This document shows, piece by piece, positions 1 to 9,824 of a stretch of DNA of 64,000 nucleotides (position 1 is the stretch's first letter; each line of letters opens with the position of its first letter). The DNA is from Podospora pseudocomata (lineage: Eukaryota; Ascomycota; Sordariomycetes; Sordariales; Podosporaceae). A program made the position numbers and the translations under genes. The notes beneath the pieces were generated by a model, which was not told where the DNA came from, did not search any database, and was given only the letters and a program-made list of their open reading frames with translations. The stretch lies in the NCBI RefSeq assembly GCF_035222375.1, contig NC_085888.1, positions 310,001 to 374,000 of the forward strand, in the 5' to 3' direction.

Positions 1-1325
1 ACAGGGCGAATTGTCGGCGAGTCGGCAACGTTCCTTCCTGTTGAGCTGTGACCAGAACATGGTGCCTTCCCCTTCTCGAAGTCGCGCGCAGCAAAGGAGG
101 ACAGGGCTGGCACCTGCCTGTCCAATCGCCCTGCGATGCTAAGATGAATATGGCAACAGGCTCCTTCCCGACCCTGACAGCCGGGCGAGATTTCTTCTCC
201 TGGAAACTTTTCTTCCATAAAGCCCGACCTCACATTTTTGGTACCCTCCAGTTTCTCTTCCATTTCTAGACAAACCGTCGCTGGGTGGAGGTGCTCGATT
301 CTGTGGAGTGCAGGGTGATGGTCTGATCTGTCACCAGAAAAAGAAACTCGCCTTCGAGTCTTCTGTCGGGTCGTTCCAGCGCTGATTCAGCAAAGATGTC
401 TCGACGACGGTCTGTGATAGGCCTGTCACCACCTCGTCCTCTGTCGCACCTGTCGTGAACAGGAGAACAAACTCATCCCACCACCATTGGCCGGGTCCCC
501 AGACAAGTCATCCAGAGCGGTCTAGAGCCCAGGGTTCATCCCACAGACTCATACACGATACGGACCCTGTCTTGCTGCGATCGGCCAGCCACCGGAGCAA
601 CACAGCTGCTGTGGCCAGCGGACAGCGTCTGCGACAACATCTCTTTTGGGCCAGCATTTGTCACATCATGGCTGCCCTGACCTCGCACTGTGGCGTTCAG
701 GTTGTGCCTTCCGGCCGTCCACCGACGACGACACTCGATCCCCGGTCACTCCACGCTATCCCGTTATCGCCAGCGCGCAATATCTACTGCATCTCCAGGG
801 TTGTTGCTGTTGCTTTTTGCTGGGACGAGTTGGTGCTCGCCACATCCACCACCTCACCACCACGTTTCCGGCGTTCCATGAGAATCATGGCTGCCGCTGC
901 TTGTGGCACTGCCTTTCACCACACCCCTCCCCCTTCCCCCCCTGAGCACCCCCTACCCTGCTTGCCTTTTATTCCATATTTCTCTTGTGTCTCCGCGGCG
1001 CTCGATCTCATCCGAGGACACAAGTCAATGACCTCTTCGCTCTTCGACATCCTCCTCTGATAGCACCTTCCATCTTCGCGAGAACGACCTCGCCATTTTT
1101 ACACCATCATCACGACGCGCTCTGCGTTGTTGTCTCCGCCGCCTCCATCCCCACGTGCTGCAAAGCCACCTCTGAGTCCTTTCCCGGCATCAAGTGAGGT
1201 TGGCGCCACGTCTAGCAATGCTTCTTCACTGGAAGGACAATCCTATACTATCATCAACAGCTCTTCTCACGCAAGAGACCAAGTCTTATCAAGATCCCTT
1301 CTCAGACCCTCGACCATCAACCCAT
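1..1325. other. Upstream region of the phytochrome gene, no gene seen
   Basis: No reading frame here has recognisable protein features. The open stretches are out-of-frame, proline/serine/histidine-rich and lack splice logic. From about 900 to 1190 the strand is strongly C/T-rich, which is common in 5' untranslated leaders of filamentous fungi, so the phytochrome transcript probably begins in this stretch. Several short upstream ATGs are present, including one in frame at 1218, but they precede sequence without similarity to phytochrome N-termini. Confidence 0.5.
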
Positions 1326-4300
1326 ATGTCCTCGCCAGAGCTGGTCGAAAGAGTCTTTCCCATCCGCCTATCTATTCTTGAGAACTCACCATATCTGCGA
1401 AATAGTGATAGTATGTGTTCCTTCCACCCCTGCGACGTCAATCATGCTGACTCAAAGTGCTCAGCTGCTGGAGTTGCTCTCTCAGTTGTTCCTGTTCAGG
1501 CAGAAGATGACCATTCTGTGATTGGTGTGGAAGCCCAGGTGGCAGCCCCCGATGGGCTTGTCCCAGGGCCAGATCCTCAAGCACCGTTGATAACACCCGA
1601 AGCTGTTATCGAACATGGCCCTGACGAGGCATCGAGATCGTCGAATCTTTTGGTGACGGACAGATTTGAGTATACCGTCATGAACGACGGGTCACACGGT
1701 GTCTTTCAGGGCACACGACGAATTGTCACCCGTTGCGAAGATGAGTTGATCCACATCCCCGGAGCAATTCAATCGCATGGTATGCTCGTGGCTCTGAAGC
1801 GGCGAGCAGAAGGTGTCTACATTCCCCGGATTGTGAGCGAAAACTCGTTTCAAGTCTGCCACTTTCACCCTGCCGAGATCTTTGCCCTCGACAGCTTCAA
1901 CAAGGTGGTACCGACATACCAGCGACCACTGTTTAATACCCAGCTAAGAAGTGTGAGAACCACGTATGAGATCACGAGGAAAGAGCAAGAACCTGTGGTA
2001 TTCGACTTCTCCTTTAGCGATCCCGAAGGACTTATTATTCCATGCTGGTGCGCTGTTCACTACCTTGGAGGCGAAGTCGACTTGTACATTTGCGAATTTG
2101 AGTTGCAGGACAACGCATTGCACCCCATGGCCCATTACTGGCAGGCCGATGTGCCGCCAAATCCCATCGACACTCTAGGAAGCGACCACATGGATCTTGC
2201 CACTGTCTCAAGCATGCAGACTCGCAGTCAACCTGTCATTTCCAGTCCAGACGCCCTGTGTGGCGGTCTTGGCCCCAATGCATCCTCGGTCGAGGTCGTC
2301 AACGTGGCAACCAAGATTCAAAAACAATTCTCGGCCGCAAAATCGGTTCCCCAGTTGCTGGATTCTATTGTCGGCGTGGTTAAGGAACTCTCAAGGTTCA
2401 ACCGGGTCATGGTGTACGAGTTTGACCAAGATTTCAACGGCACAGTCGTCGCCGAGCTCATGGATCCCGCCACAAGTCGTGATGTTTACCGTGGTTTGCA
2501 CTTTCCACACACAGATATCCCACCTCAAGCACGGCGCCTGTACATGGTCAACAAAGTTCGTGTGCTTTTCGACAGAACACAGACTACCGCCCGGTTGGTG
2601 GGTAGAGACCAGAAAGACATCGAAACCCCATTGAATCTCACACACTCGTATCTCCGAGCAATGTCGCCGGTCCATCTCAAATATTTGGAAAATATGGAGG
2701 TTCGATCTTCCATGTCTCTGTCGCTCGAGTCGGAGGGCAAGCTTTGGGGGCTGATCGTTTGCCACTCATATGGACCCACGGCAACGCGTGTACCTTTTAC
2801 GGTGCGGGAATTGATATATTTTGTGGGCGTCTCAGCATCGACCTGTTTAGAGAAACTGCTCAACGCCGACAAGCTCAAAGCTCGGCGCATCATTGAGACA
2901 CTTCAAGACCAAAAGAGCCCCAATGAATGCATCACGGCATCGTCGGACGAGCTACTCAAACTCTTCGAGGCCGACTGTGGCTTCCTTGTGGTGGAGGGTG
3001 AGGCTAGAACAATTGGGCGACTGGCAGCATATGCCGAGGCCGTAACACTGCTCAAGTATTTGTTCTTCCGAAGATCGAGCAGAATACTCGTCTCGAGCAA
3101 CTTTGCCCATGATTTTCAGGATCTTCACTATCCAAGCGGCTTCAAGGCAATTGCCGGTGTCTTGTACATCCCATTGTCGGGGACGACGGACGACTGTGTG
3201 GTGTTTTATCGCCGAAGTCAGCTTCGAGAGGTTCACTGGGCAGGGAAGCCATCCCTGGCAGGCAAGTTTGGCACGCTGGAACCTCGCAACAGCTTTCAAA
3301 AATGGACCGAAGTGGTGGATGGAACCAGCAAGAACTGGACACCAGAGCAAGGTAGGCACCGCACCATCGTGCCAAGGGACGAGTAACGGACTGACCGAAA
3401 CTAGCCACCATGGCCACCATGGCCCAGCTTGTTTACGGCAGCTTTATCAGAGTCTGGCGTGAGAAGGAATCCGCTGTCAAAGAGACAAGGTTGAAGCGTC
3501 TGCTTCTGCATGATGCATCACACCAAGGTAAGCGATTCAAGGGAAGAGATTATCCCATCCCAACGCTGACATACACCGACAGTGCGAACACCCCTGAACG
3601 CCGTGATCAACTACCTTGAGATGGCCCTCGAGAAGCCTCTGGAGGAGAGCACCAAGCAAGCTCTCACGTCGTCCTACACGGCATCCAAGTCTCTCATCTA
3701 CGTCATAGATGACCTCCTGAATTTGACAGGGAGCGCAACTGGGTCGATCCCGCAGCTCTCCAACCTCTTTGATGTGGGAGTCTGCTTGGAGGAGGCCATG
3801 GAACCTCTCGAGCGGCTGGCAAGGGAGAAGGGAATCGAGGTTGTTCTCAAACCCTGCACAGGAGCTGTTCGATTCGTGCGAGGTGACCCATCCAGTCTCC
3901 AACGGGCCGTCTCCATACTGGTCGCCAACGCCATTCAGCATACAGTCATGGGGCGGGTGTTGGTCGAGTGGACTACAACGGGCAAGAAAATGGAGAGCTG
4001 CACGATGCACATTTCGGTCAGCGACTCGGGCCCCGGTCTCAGCGAACGAGCCCTCGATGACATGTTTCAGGAATTTGAGCAGGTTCCAGACGAAGACTTT
4101 GACGAGCTCATGGGCCAGTCGCTGGCGCCGAGGGACAATGTCCTTCGCGTCGGTGTTGGACTAGCCTTTGTGGCCCGCTATGTCAAACAACGGAACGGGC
4201 AGCTGAGAGTGAAGTCAGTCAAAGGACTTGGCTCAACTTTCATCATAGAGGCGCCCTTTACCGTGGTATCGCGCGCACACTCTCTGGCTGCACGTAGGGA

Positions 4301-5562
4301 CGCATCCCCGCTCCCAGCATTGCCCATGCCTGGACGCCCGTCGGTTTTGGGGTCGCTTCCCCCCAAAGCACACGACATCACACCGGCAGGATCGTCAGGT
4401 GCGGGCCTGGGATCCAAGATGGGTGCCTCGCCACCCATCGTTGTGCCGACACCAAGCATTTCGCCCATGGACACGGCGCGGACGCCGACGACACTCTGCT
4501 TTACCGTCCTGATTGCCGATGACAACATTATCAATATTCAAATTCTCAACCGTCGCCTGACCAAGTTCGGTCACAAGGTTCTTGTCAGTCGCGATGGCCA
4601 AGAGTGTTATAACATGTTTGCGGCGAATCAAGCTACTACTGATTTTGTCCTGATGGATCTCAACGTGAGTTCCGTTGCATCCTTCCGCACATGCTTGCCT
4701 TCTCTAACCAGATTCTCGTGAACAGATGCCCGTCGTCGACGGTTGGGCTTCGGTTAAGATGATAAGAGACCTCGAAAACGCCAGACCGACCCCATCTCGC
4801 GTTGTCCAAGCCTGTGGCCGTGTCCCTGTCTTTGCCATATCTGGCATGCTCCGGCGTGGAGACGAACAGCGGTACAAGGATGTGGGCTTTGACGGCTGGA
4901 TGCCCAAGCCCATTGATATGAAACGACTCTCCACCTACTTGACCGGTGCTGTCGACGCACCAACACGGAAGCAAGGTGTTTATCAAGAGACACACTTTGC
5001 CATGGGCGGGTGGTTTCCCGAGGAGACTGTCCCACCACTTGTTATGGAGAGGCAGTTGCAGCCGGAAGAGGAAGTCGTTGAGATTGAACATGTTAAGGAA
5101 GAAAATCCCGAAGCAGCTTACATTCCTCTTCCTGTGACAGCAATGGAGTCTCCATCAGTGCCGAGGGCTGATGACTCCTTCTTCCCCAGCAAGGATTGGA
5201 GCGTACCGCCAGCCAACGAAGATGATCATCGGATGGCTTGTCCTCTTCCACTTGAAAAGGATGGTATTGGCCAGAAAGAAACTCCCCCTCCTGACAGCGC
5301 CATCGCCATCCACTCCACCATGAATACGCCCGCGGTGGAGGCTAACCCGGAGATTTGGAGCCTGCATCAACCTCAACCACCAACGGACAGCATCGAAGCA
5401 GTGCTGGAAGCTGATGAGTGCCCTCCATCGAGTGAGGGCGCAGCAAAGCCAGTGTCTGGCCGAGGTCATGCCCAGACACCTGCAGCGAGACCGCTTCAAG
5501 TGGACCCCTTTTCTGAATACTGCTCGCAGCCAGAGGTATCGTCCCCTGCGAGGACGATTTGA
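1326..5562 (+). CDS. phy: Fungal phytochrome, hybrid histidine kinase
   Basis: Red/far-red photoreceptor of the fungal Fph family, predicted to act in the cytosol and nucleus and to pass phosphate to a response-regulator domain. Exons 1326-1410, 1465-3351, 3405-3527, 3583-4664 and 4726-5562 give 1337 residues, normal for the family. Visible parts are the N-terminal start MSSPELVERVFPIR, the biliverdin-binding Cys at about 119 in TRCEDELIH before the PAS domain, a GAF domain with HTDIP near 379, a PHY domain with the PRNSF tongue near 635, a HisKA domain with His about 697, an HATPase with the N box and DSGPG, and a receiver domain with phospho-acceptor Asp about 1057 in MDLNMP. The H-box reads SHQVRTP instead of the usual SHE-x-RTP. 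The first intron (54 nt) is in frame and free of stops but has a GTATGT donor, a CTGAC branch and a CAG acceptor, so I treat it as spliced. An open frame extends upstream only from a GTG; 1326 is the first ATG matching family N-termini. Confidence 0.95.
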
Positions 5563-6070
5563 ACAGTCTCATTTCTCCTCTGTTTTCTTTTCCGTTTGTA
5601 AAGTAATGATTTGTTTATGCTTTCTTGTTTGCGGCCTACTCTCTGGCGTTTTGGTAAGGGGTTGGGTGTTGAGACGGTCTGGAACAATTTACGATAAGGA
5701 ACAACATTTCCGGATGATCAATGGGTGTTTGTTGTTTCGTCATGTATTTCGTGTCTCATTTGTTCTGGGTCATCTAGGCGGCATATTGTTCTTCCTGCTG
5801 TCAGCCCCTGTCATGGAGCATAAATCTCGAGCATTGTTTACAGGCAGCACATTGGAGCAAAGAAACAGCTACAAAGCTTTTGAAATTCTGTTGCGAGGGG
5901 AAACGGTGGAGTGAGTTTTGTGGCAGGTTGTTCAAGTGGGCTTGGATGAGGGTGTGTGTGATGCAATAATAAGTAAATGGTCTTTGAACAAAGAGGTCCT
6001 TTTCTACTGAAGAATGTAGGTGTTGTTATTGATGGGCATTTGTCTACGTTTTGCCACCTCCATCTTCTTG
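5563..6070. other. 3' flank of phytochrome gene
   Basis: About 500 bp between the phytochrome stop and the first transposable element. It is moderately AT-rich and T-rich just after the stop, as expected for a 3' untranslated region. No coding features are seen. Confidence 0.5.
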
Positions 6071-6072
6071 TA

Positions 6073-6519
6073 ACGTGCGTGATAAGCGAGCGCCGCAGAC
6101 AAGCGAGCGCCGCACTTTCTACCACCCTACCACAGCTATCCTCAATTACACAACCACAACACTAGGAAATAACTATAACTGAATCGGAAACAGATGAATC
6201 AGATGATTCTGCAGCCTCCTGGCATGTACGTGCATTATGGCCAGGCTTACCGCACACGCTACAGCACCGAATCTTCGTACGAGACCCCCCTGTACCACCA
6301 CCACTTTGTCGTATTTCCAGGGCTACCTGCTCACCCACAGCCTTCTGATCCAGTAGATCCTGTGCCTCTTGTATAGTAAGTGACCCTCCAAGCCGCAGCG
6401 GCCAGAATTACTCTAGCTTCGTTAGAGGTAGAAGACATGGTTTTTGGTTGAGAAATGGATTGTTGAAGGTGGAGGGTCAGGTCGTGTCGAAAAGTGCGGC
6501 GCTCGCTTATCACGCACGT
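6073..6519 (-). mobile_element. Internally deleted pogo/Fot1-type element (MITE-like)
   Basis: The ends are perfect inverted repeats of about 25 bp beginning ACGTGCGTGATAAGCG, bounded on both sides by a TA, the target duplication of the Tc1/mariner-pogo superfamily. At the left end the inner part (AAGCGAGCGCCGCA) occurs twice. On the minus strand the interior starts with a transposase-like N-terminus (ATG at 6438, MSSTSNEARVILAA) and then jumps, out of frame, to a transposase C-terminus with LTIQEAQDLLDQK and a CCHC zinc knuckle (CSVCGKPGHNARTC), ending at a stop at 6162. The middle that would carry the DDE catalytic domain is missing, so this copy cannot encode transposase and would need an active relative to move. 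It belongs to the same family group as the element 147 bp downstream but is not a direct deletion product of it: the terminal sequences differ after ACGTG. Confidence 0.9.
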
Positions 6520-6666
6520 TATGGTTTTTCTGATTAGAATAAAGTATCACCACAAGAGACAAGAGGTTGTCTGTCAATCAGAGTCCACACAAACAGAAGA
6601 CATGGAGCGAAACAGTGCGAAAATTCAATGATGAGGGGGAATATAAAAGCCTATAAAAAACAGCTA

Positions 6667-8520
6667 ACGTGATCCACCATCGAGCGGGACACCCCATCGA
6701 CCGGGACACTTTTTCTCCCACTATAACCACCCAACTTCAATTCGCGTTTTCTCTATCACAACAATGTCCGACAGCTTGCCAGAAAATCGAGTCCTTTTAG
6801 CGATCAATGCGATTCGATCAACACCGCGCTTGAGCATCCGACGCGCCGCAGAAATATACAACGTGCCCAAGTCCACAATTGCTGCGAGAATGAAGGGCCG
6901 AGTTGCGAAGTTCGACAGTTACAACGCACGTTCGAATTTGACTACGATAGAAGAGGAGGTGATTGTTCAATATGTACTCGACCGAGATTCGCGAGGGTTT
7001 TCGCCCCGGATTGTCGACGTGGGTGATATGGCCAATCTCCTGCTTCGGAAACGCGGTGCGCGACAGGTCGGAAAGAACTGGCCAGACCGCTTCGTTACCC
7101 GACGTCCAGAGTTAAAGACGCGTTTTAATCGCGTCTATGACTATCAAAGAGGCCTCTGTGAAGATCCTGCAATTATCGAGCCATGGTTCCGACTGGTTGC
7201 CAACATGCGTGCGAAATACGGCATCCTCGACTGCGACTTCTACAACTTCGACGAGACGGGCTTTATGATGGGCATGATACGGCCAGGGATGGTGGTCACG
7301 CGCTCCGATCGGGTCGGCAAACCAAAGGCTATTCAGCCGGGCAATCGAGAATGGGCGACAGCGATTTGCACTATTGCTGGCGACGGGTATGTGGTGCCGC
7401 CTTTCTTGGTGGTGAAGGGCCGTTTCCACCTCGCCAGCTGGTACTCCGAACATCAGATACCTGACGACTGGGCCGTCGCAACAACAACCAACGGATGGAC
7501 AGATAATAAGACTGCTCTGGAATGGCTGCAGCATTTTGATGAGCACACTAAACACCGTCGGAGGGGTGTATATCGGATGCTGGTGCTCGACGGCCATGAG
7601 AGCCATGTTAACGCCGAATTCGAGGACTATTGCAAGGAGAATAACATTGTCACCATTTGTCTGCCTTCCCATTCCTCGCATCTTACCCAGCCTCTCGATG
7701 TGGGTTGTTATAGCGTCCTAAAGAAGATGTACGGTGCTGAAATCGAGCACTTCATCAAAGCCCGGATCACGCATATCACGAAGCCCGAGTTCTTCCTTGC
7801 GTTCAAAGCCGCCTTCAGCCGGACTTTCACCCAAGAAAACGTTCTCGGGGTTTTCGGGGTCTGGACTTATCCCCTACGACCCGCAGGCCGTCCTTTCGAA
7901 GCTAGATGTCAAGTTGCGGACACCAATCCCCTGGGACCCTGATGGGCCACCAACACCTTGGGCCTTTAAGACGCCCAAGACTACCAACGAAGCCCTCTCG
8001 CAGTCTACCCTTATTGAAGCTCGGATTGCAAGACATCAGTCGAGCTCTCCGACTCCGATTTTAGCTGCTGTTGATCAGCTTTCGAAAGGAATACAGGTAT
8101 TTTCCCATCGGGTGACCCTTTTACAAGCCGAGGTACGGACACTTCAAGAGGCCAACGAAGCACTTTCAAGCGTCGGAGGGCCAAACGGACGCATCTCCAA
8201 GACGGAGGTGCTATTAGTGGAAGCCAGGCCAGGGAGATAATGGCAGAGAAGGGTGTGGTTGAGGAGGGAGGGCATGTCGAGGAGGAAAATGAAGGGTCGT
8301 CAAAGAGGCGTCGGACGGGTTCGCGGCTCTGTGGCATCTGCCGCAAGGCTGGCCACAATGCAAGGACATGCCCAGAGGCTGGAGAAATACATAGTTCAAG
8401 CGATTCTGAGTAGTTTCAATTGATTGCATTGGTTTTTGGTGGACCTCTGGCAGTTTGGAATGATGATGTCTAGAAAAGTGCGCGGGTCAATGGGGTGCGC
8501 GGGTCAATGGTGGATCACGT
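6667..8520 (+). mobile_element. Fot1/pogo-type DNA transposon, 1.85 kb
   Basis: The element is flanked by TA (6665-6666 and 8521-8522) and has imperfect terminal inverted repeats of about 48 bp starting ACGTGATCCACCAT. Each terminal repeat contains two tandem copies of a shorter unit (CAT-x-GA-x-CGGG-like), probably paired transposase-binding sites. The length of 1854 bp is typical of Fot1-like elements. One transposase gene fills the interior. Base composition resembles the host genes, with no heavy AT shift, so repeat-induced point mutation is not obvious. Two frameshifts in the transposase gene suggest recent but completed inactivation. Confidence 0.93.
6764..8413 (+). pseudogene. pogo transposase with zinc knuckle, two frameshifts
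   Basis: DDE transposase that would cut and paste the surrounding element. The first 360 codons are intact: an N-terminal psq-type helix-turn-helix (RLSIRRAAEIYNVPKSTIAA), a CENP-B-type DNA-binding region (RQVGKNWPDRFVTRRPEL), then the DDE domain with first Asp in FYNFDETGF, second in LVLDGHESH and third in THSSH-like context LTQPLDVGCY. Near 7845-7862 the frame shifts: the sequence GSGLIPYDPQAVLSKL continues in another frame. Near 8168-8175 it shifts again into RRRAKRTHLQDGG. The C-terminus is a CCHC knuckle (CGICRKAGHNARTC), stop at 8411-8413. The knuckle matches the one kept in the neighbouring deleted element. Translation from the first ATG would give a truncated 392-residue product, probably lacking the C-terminal part of the transposase. 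Confidence 0.92.
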
Positions 8521-8522
8521 TA

Positions 8523-9824
8523 GTAAATACACAAACAACCACCGTCCCTACCCTTTCTACCACCCGCCCGCCTTTCTCATTTCCTCTGCCACTAACAATT
8601 CAAGACCATTTCCCCACCTTTTCTTTCCCTCCCCTGAAATCCATCCAATCCACCCAAACCCCACCATTATAACTTCGTTTGTTGCACCGGCATCTGTTTT
8701 CGTACCCCCCTATTTCAAAGCGATTTAACCCCATTGAAAAAACACAAAGTTTGTAATAACAATAAAAAGAGGTGATAAATTCATTCCATAACCCGTTATC
8801 TTTTCTCTCTTTCTCTCTCTTTCATTGCTTTCTTCAACCCATCACATTCTCACCTCCCCTTACCTTCCCCCCCCCCTTCCCCAAGTTTCCACCTCCAACC
8901 AGCTAGAGATGGAAAAAGCAAAAACAAAACACAAAAACAACTTTTACACAACGACTTGCAACAACCAATACAAACAACACACACCGAAAAACTTTGCAAA
9001 AATGAGATGAAAAGAAAAAGGGGCATGTGTGAAAACCGTGTGTGTGTGTGTGTGTGTGTGTGTGATATCTCAAGTTCTGAAACAAAACAAAACAACAGAT
9101 ATAAATCGAAAAATCGGAAATGAAAAACAAGAACACAAAAATAGTGTATGTGGTATTAAAAGGATCTCCTAGATCCATTGCCTCCCCCGTCGCTACCAAC
9201 CCCAGTCTTCCGTCCAACGCTTATTCCACCACCAAACAAAAAGTCAGATAAACAAACACAGCAAAAAGACAAGAAAGGAAAAGTGCGTTTGTTTGAAGAT
9301 GGGACAGGCGAAAAAAAAGAAAAAAAGTAAACACCAGAGAAATAGAAACAAAAGCAGAGTGAGGACCGACACCCCATGCATGCGAAGCCAACCCAGGACA
9401 CCGACCCGCACCCGTACGCATCCCAGCTCAAATAAACCATTTACTTCCTTCTCAATGTTTAAAAAGACAAGGGGTGAGAAACAACTACCGAAAAAAGAAA
9501 ATATGACCGGTTGACTCTGAAAGAACCCATGGTGTTCTGAGAGTTGCAGAGTAAGAGCGTGGTTGTAAATCGCTGCTGCATGTATAAAACCGAATAAACA
9601 AAGAGCCTTGAAGAACTGCCGATATCGAGAGAGTATAGACCAGAAGAAAGGCGACCATGGGAATCACGAACCCCAAATCGCTCACTGATCCTGACCAAGA
9701 CAACCAAGGCTGGTTGAGAGTACTCGCGTTGAGAGGGCCTGGATAAAGCACCTCAGCTCGTACATACGACTTTCGCAGGACTCCGGGGCCCTTATGGTGT
9801 GTGTTGAATGAGCAGAGCGAGATC
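8523..9824. other. Intergenic region with microsatellite, 3' side of Som1-like gene
   Basis: Gene-free stretch between the transposon and the stop of the minus-strand Som1/Flo8-like gene. It is rich in simple A/C and A/T runs and includes a long GT dinucleotide repeat. The part next to 9824 is probably the 3' untranslated region of that gene. No reading frame shows protein features. Confidence 0.5.
9038..9064. repeat. (GT)n microsatellite
   Basis: About 13 uninterrupted GT units, read directly. It lies in the probable 3' flank of the Som1-like gene and is likely length-polymorphic between strains. Confidence 0.97.

Noticed and set aside
455-1060. 201-codon open frame upstream of the phytochrome
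   Set aside because: His/Pro/Ser-rich random-looking text, no motifs, lies in C/T-rich leader-like DNA.
1194-1325. Upstream extension of the phytochrome frame
   Set aside because: It begins with GTG, not ATG. The ATG at 1326 matches phytochrome N-termini.
6073-8520. Repeat-induced point mutation in the transposons
   Set aside because: No strong AT shift and no runs of TAG/TAA stops; inactivation in the larger element is by frameshift.
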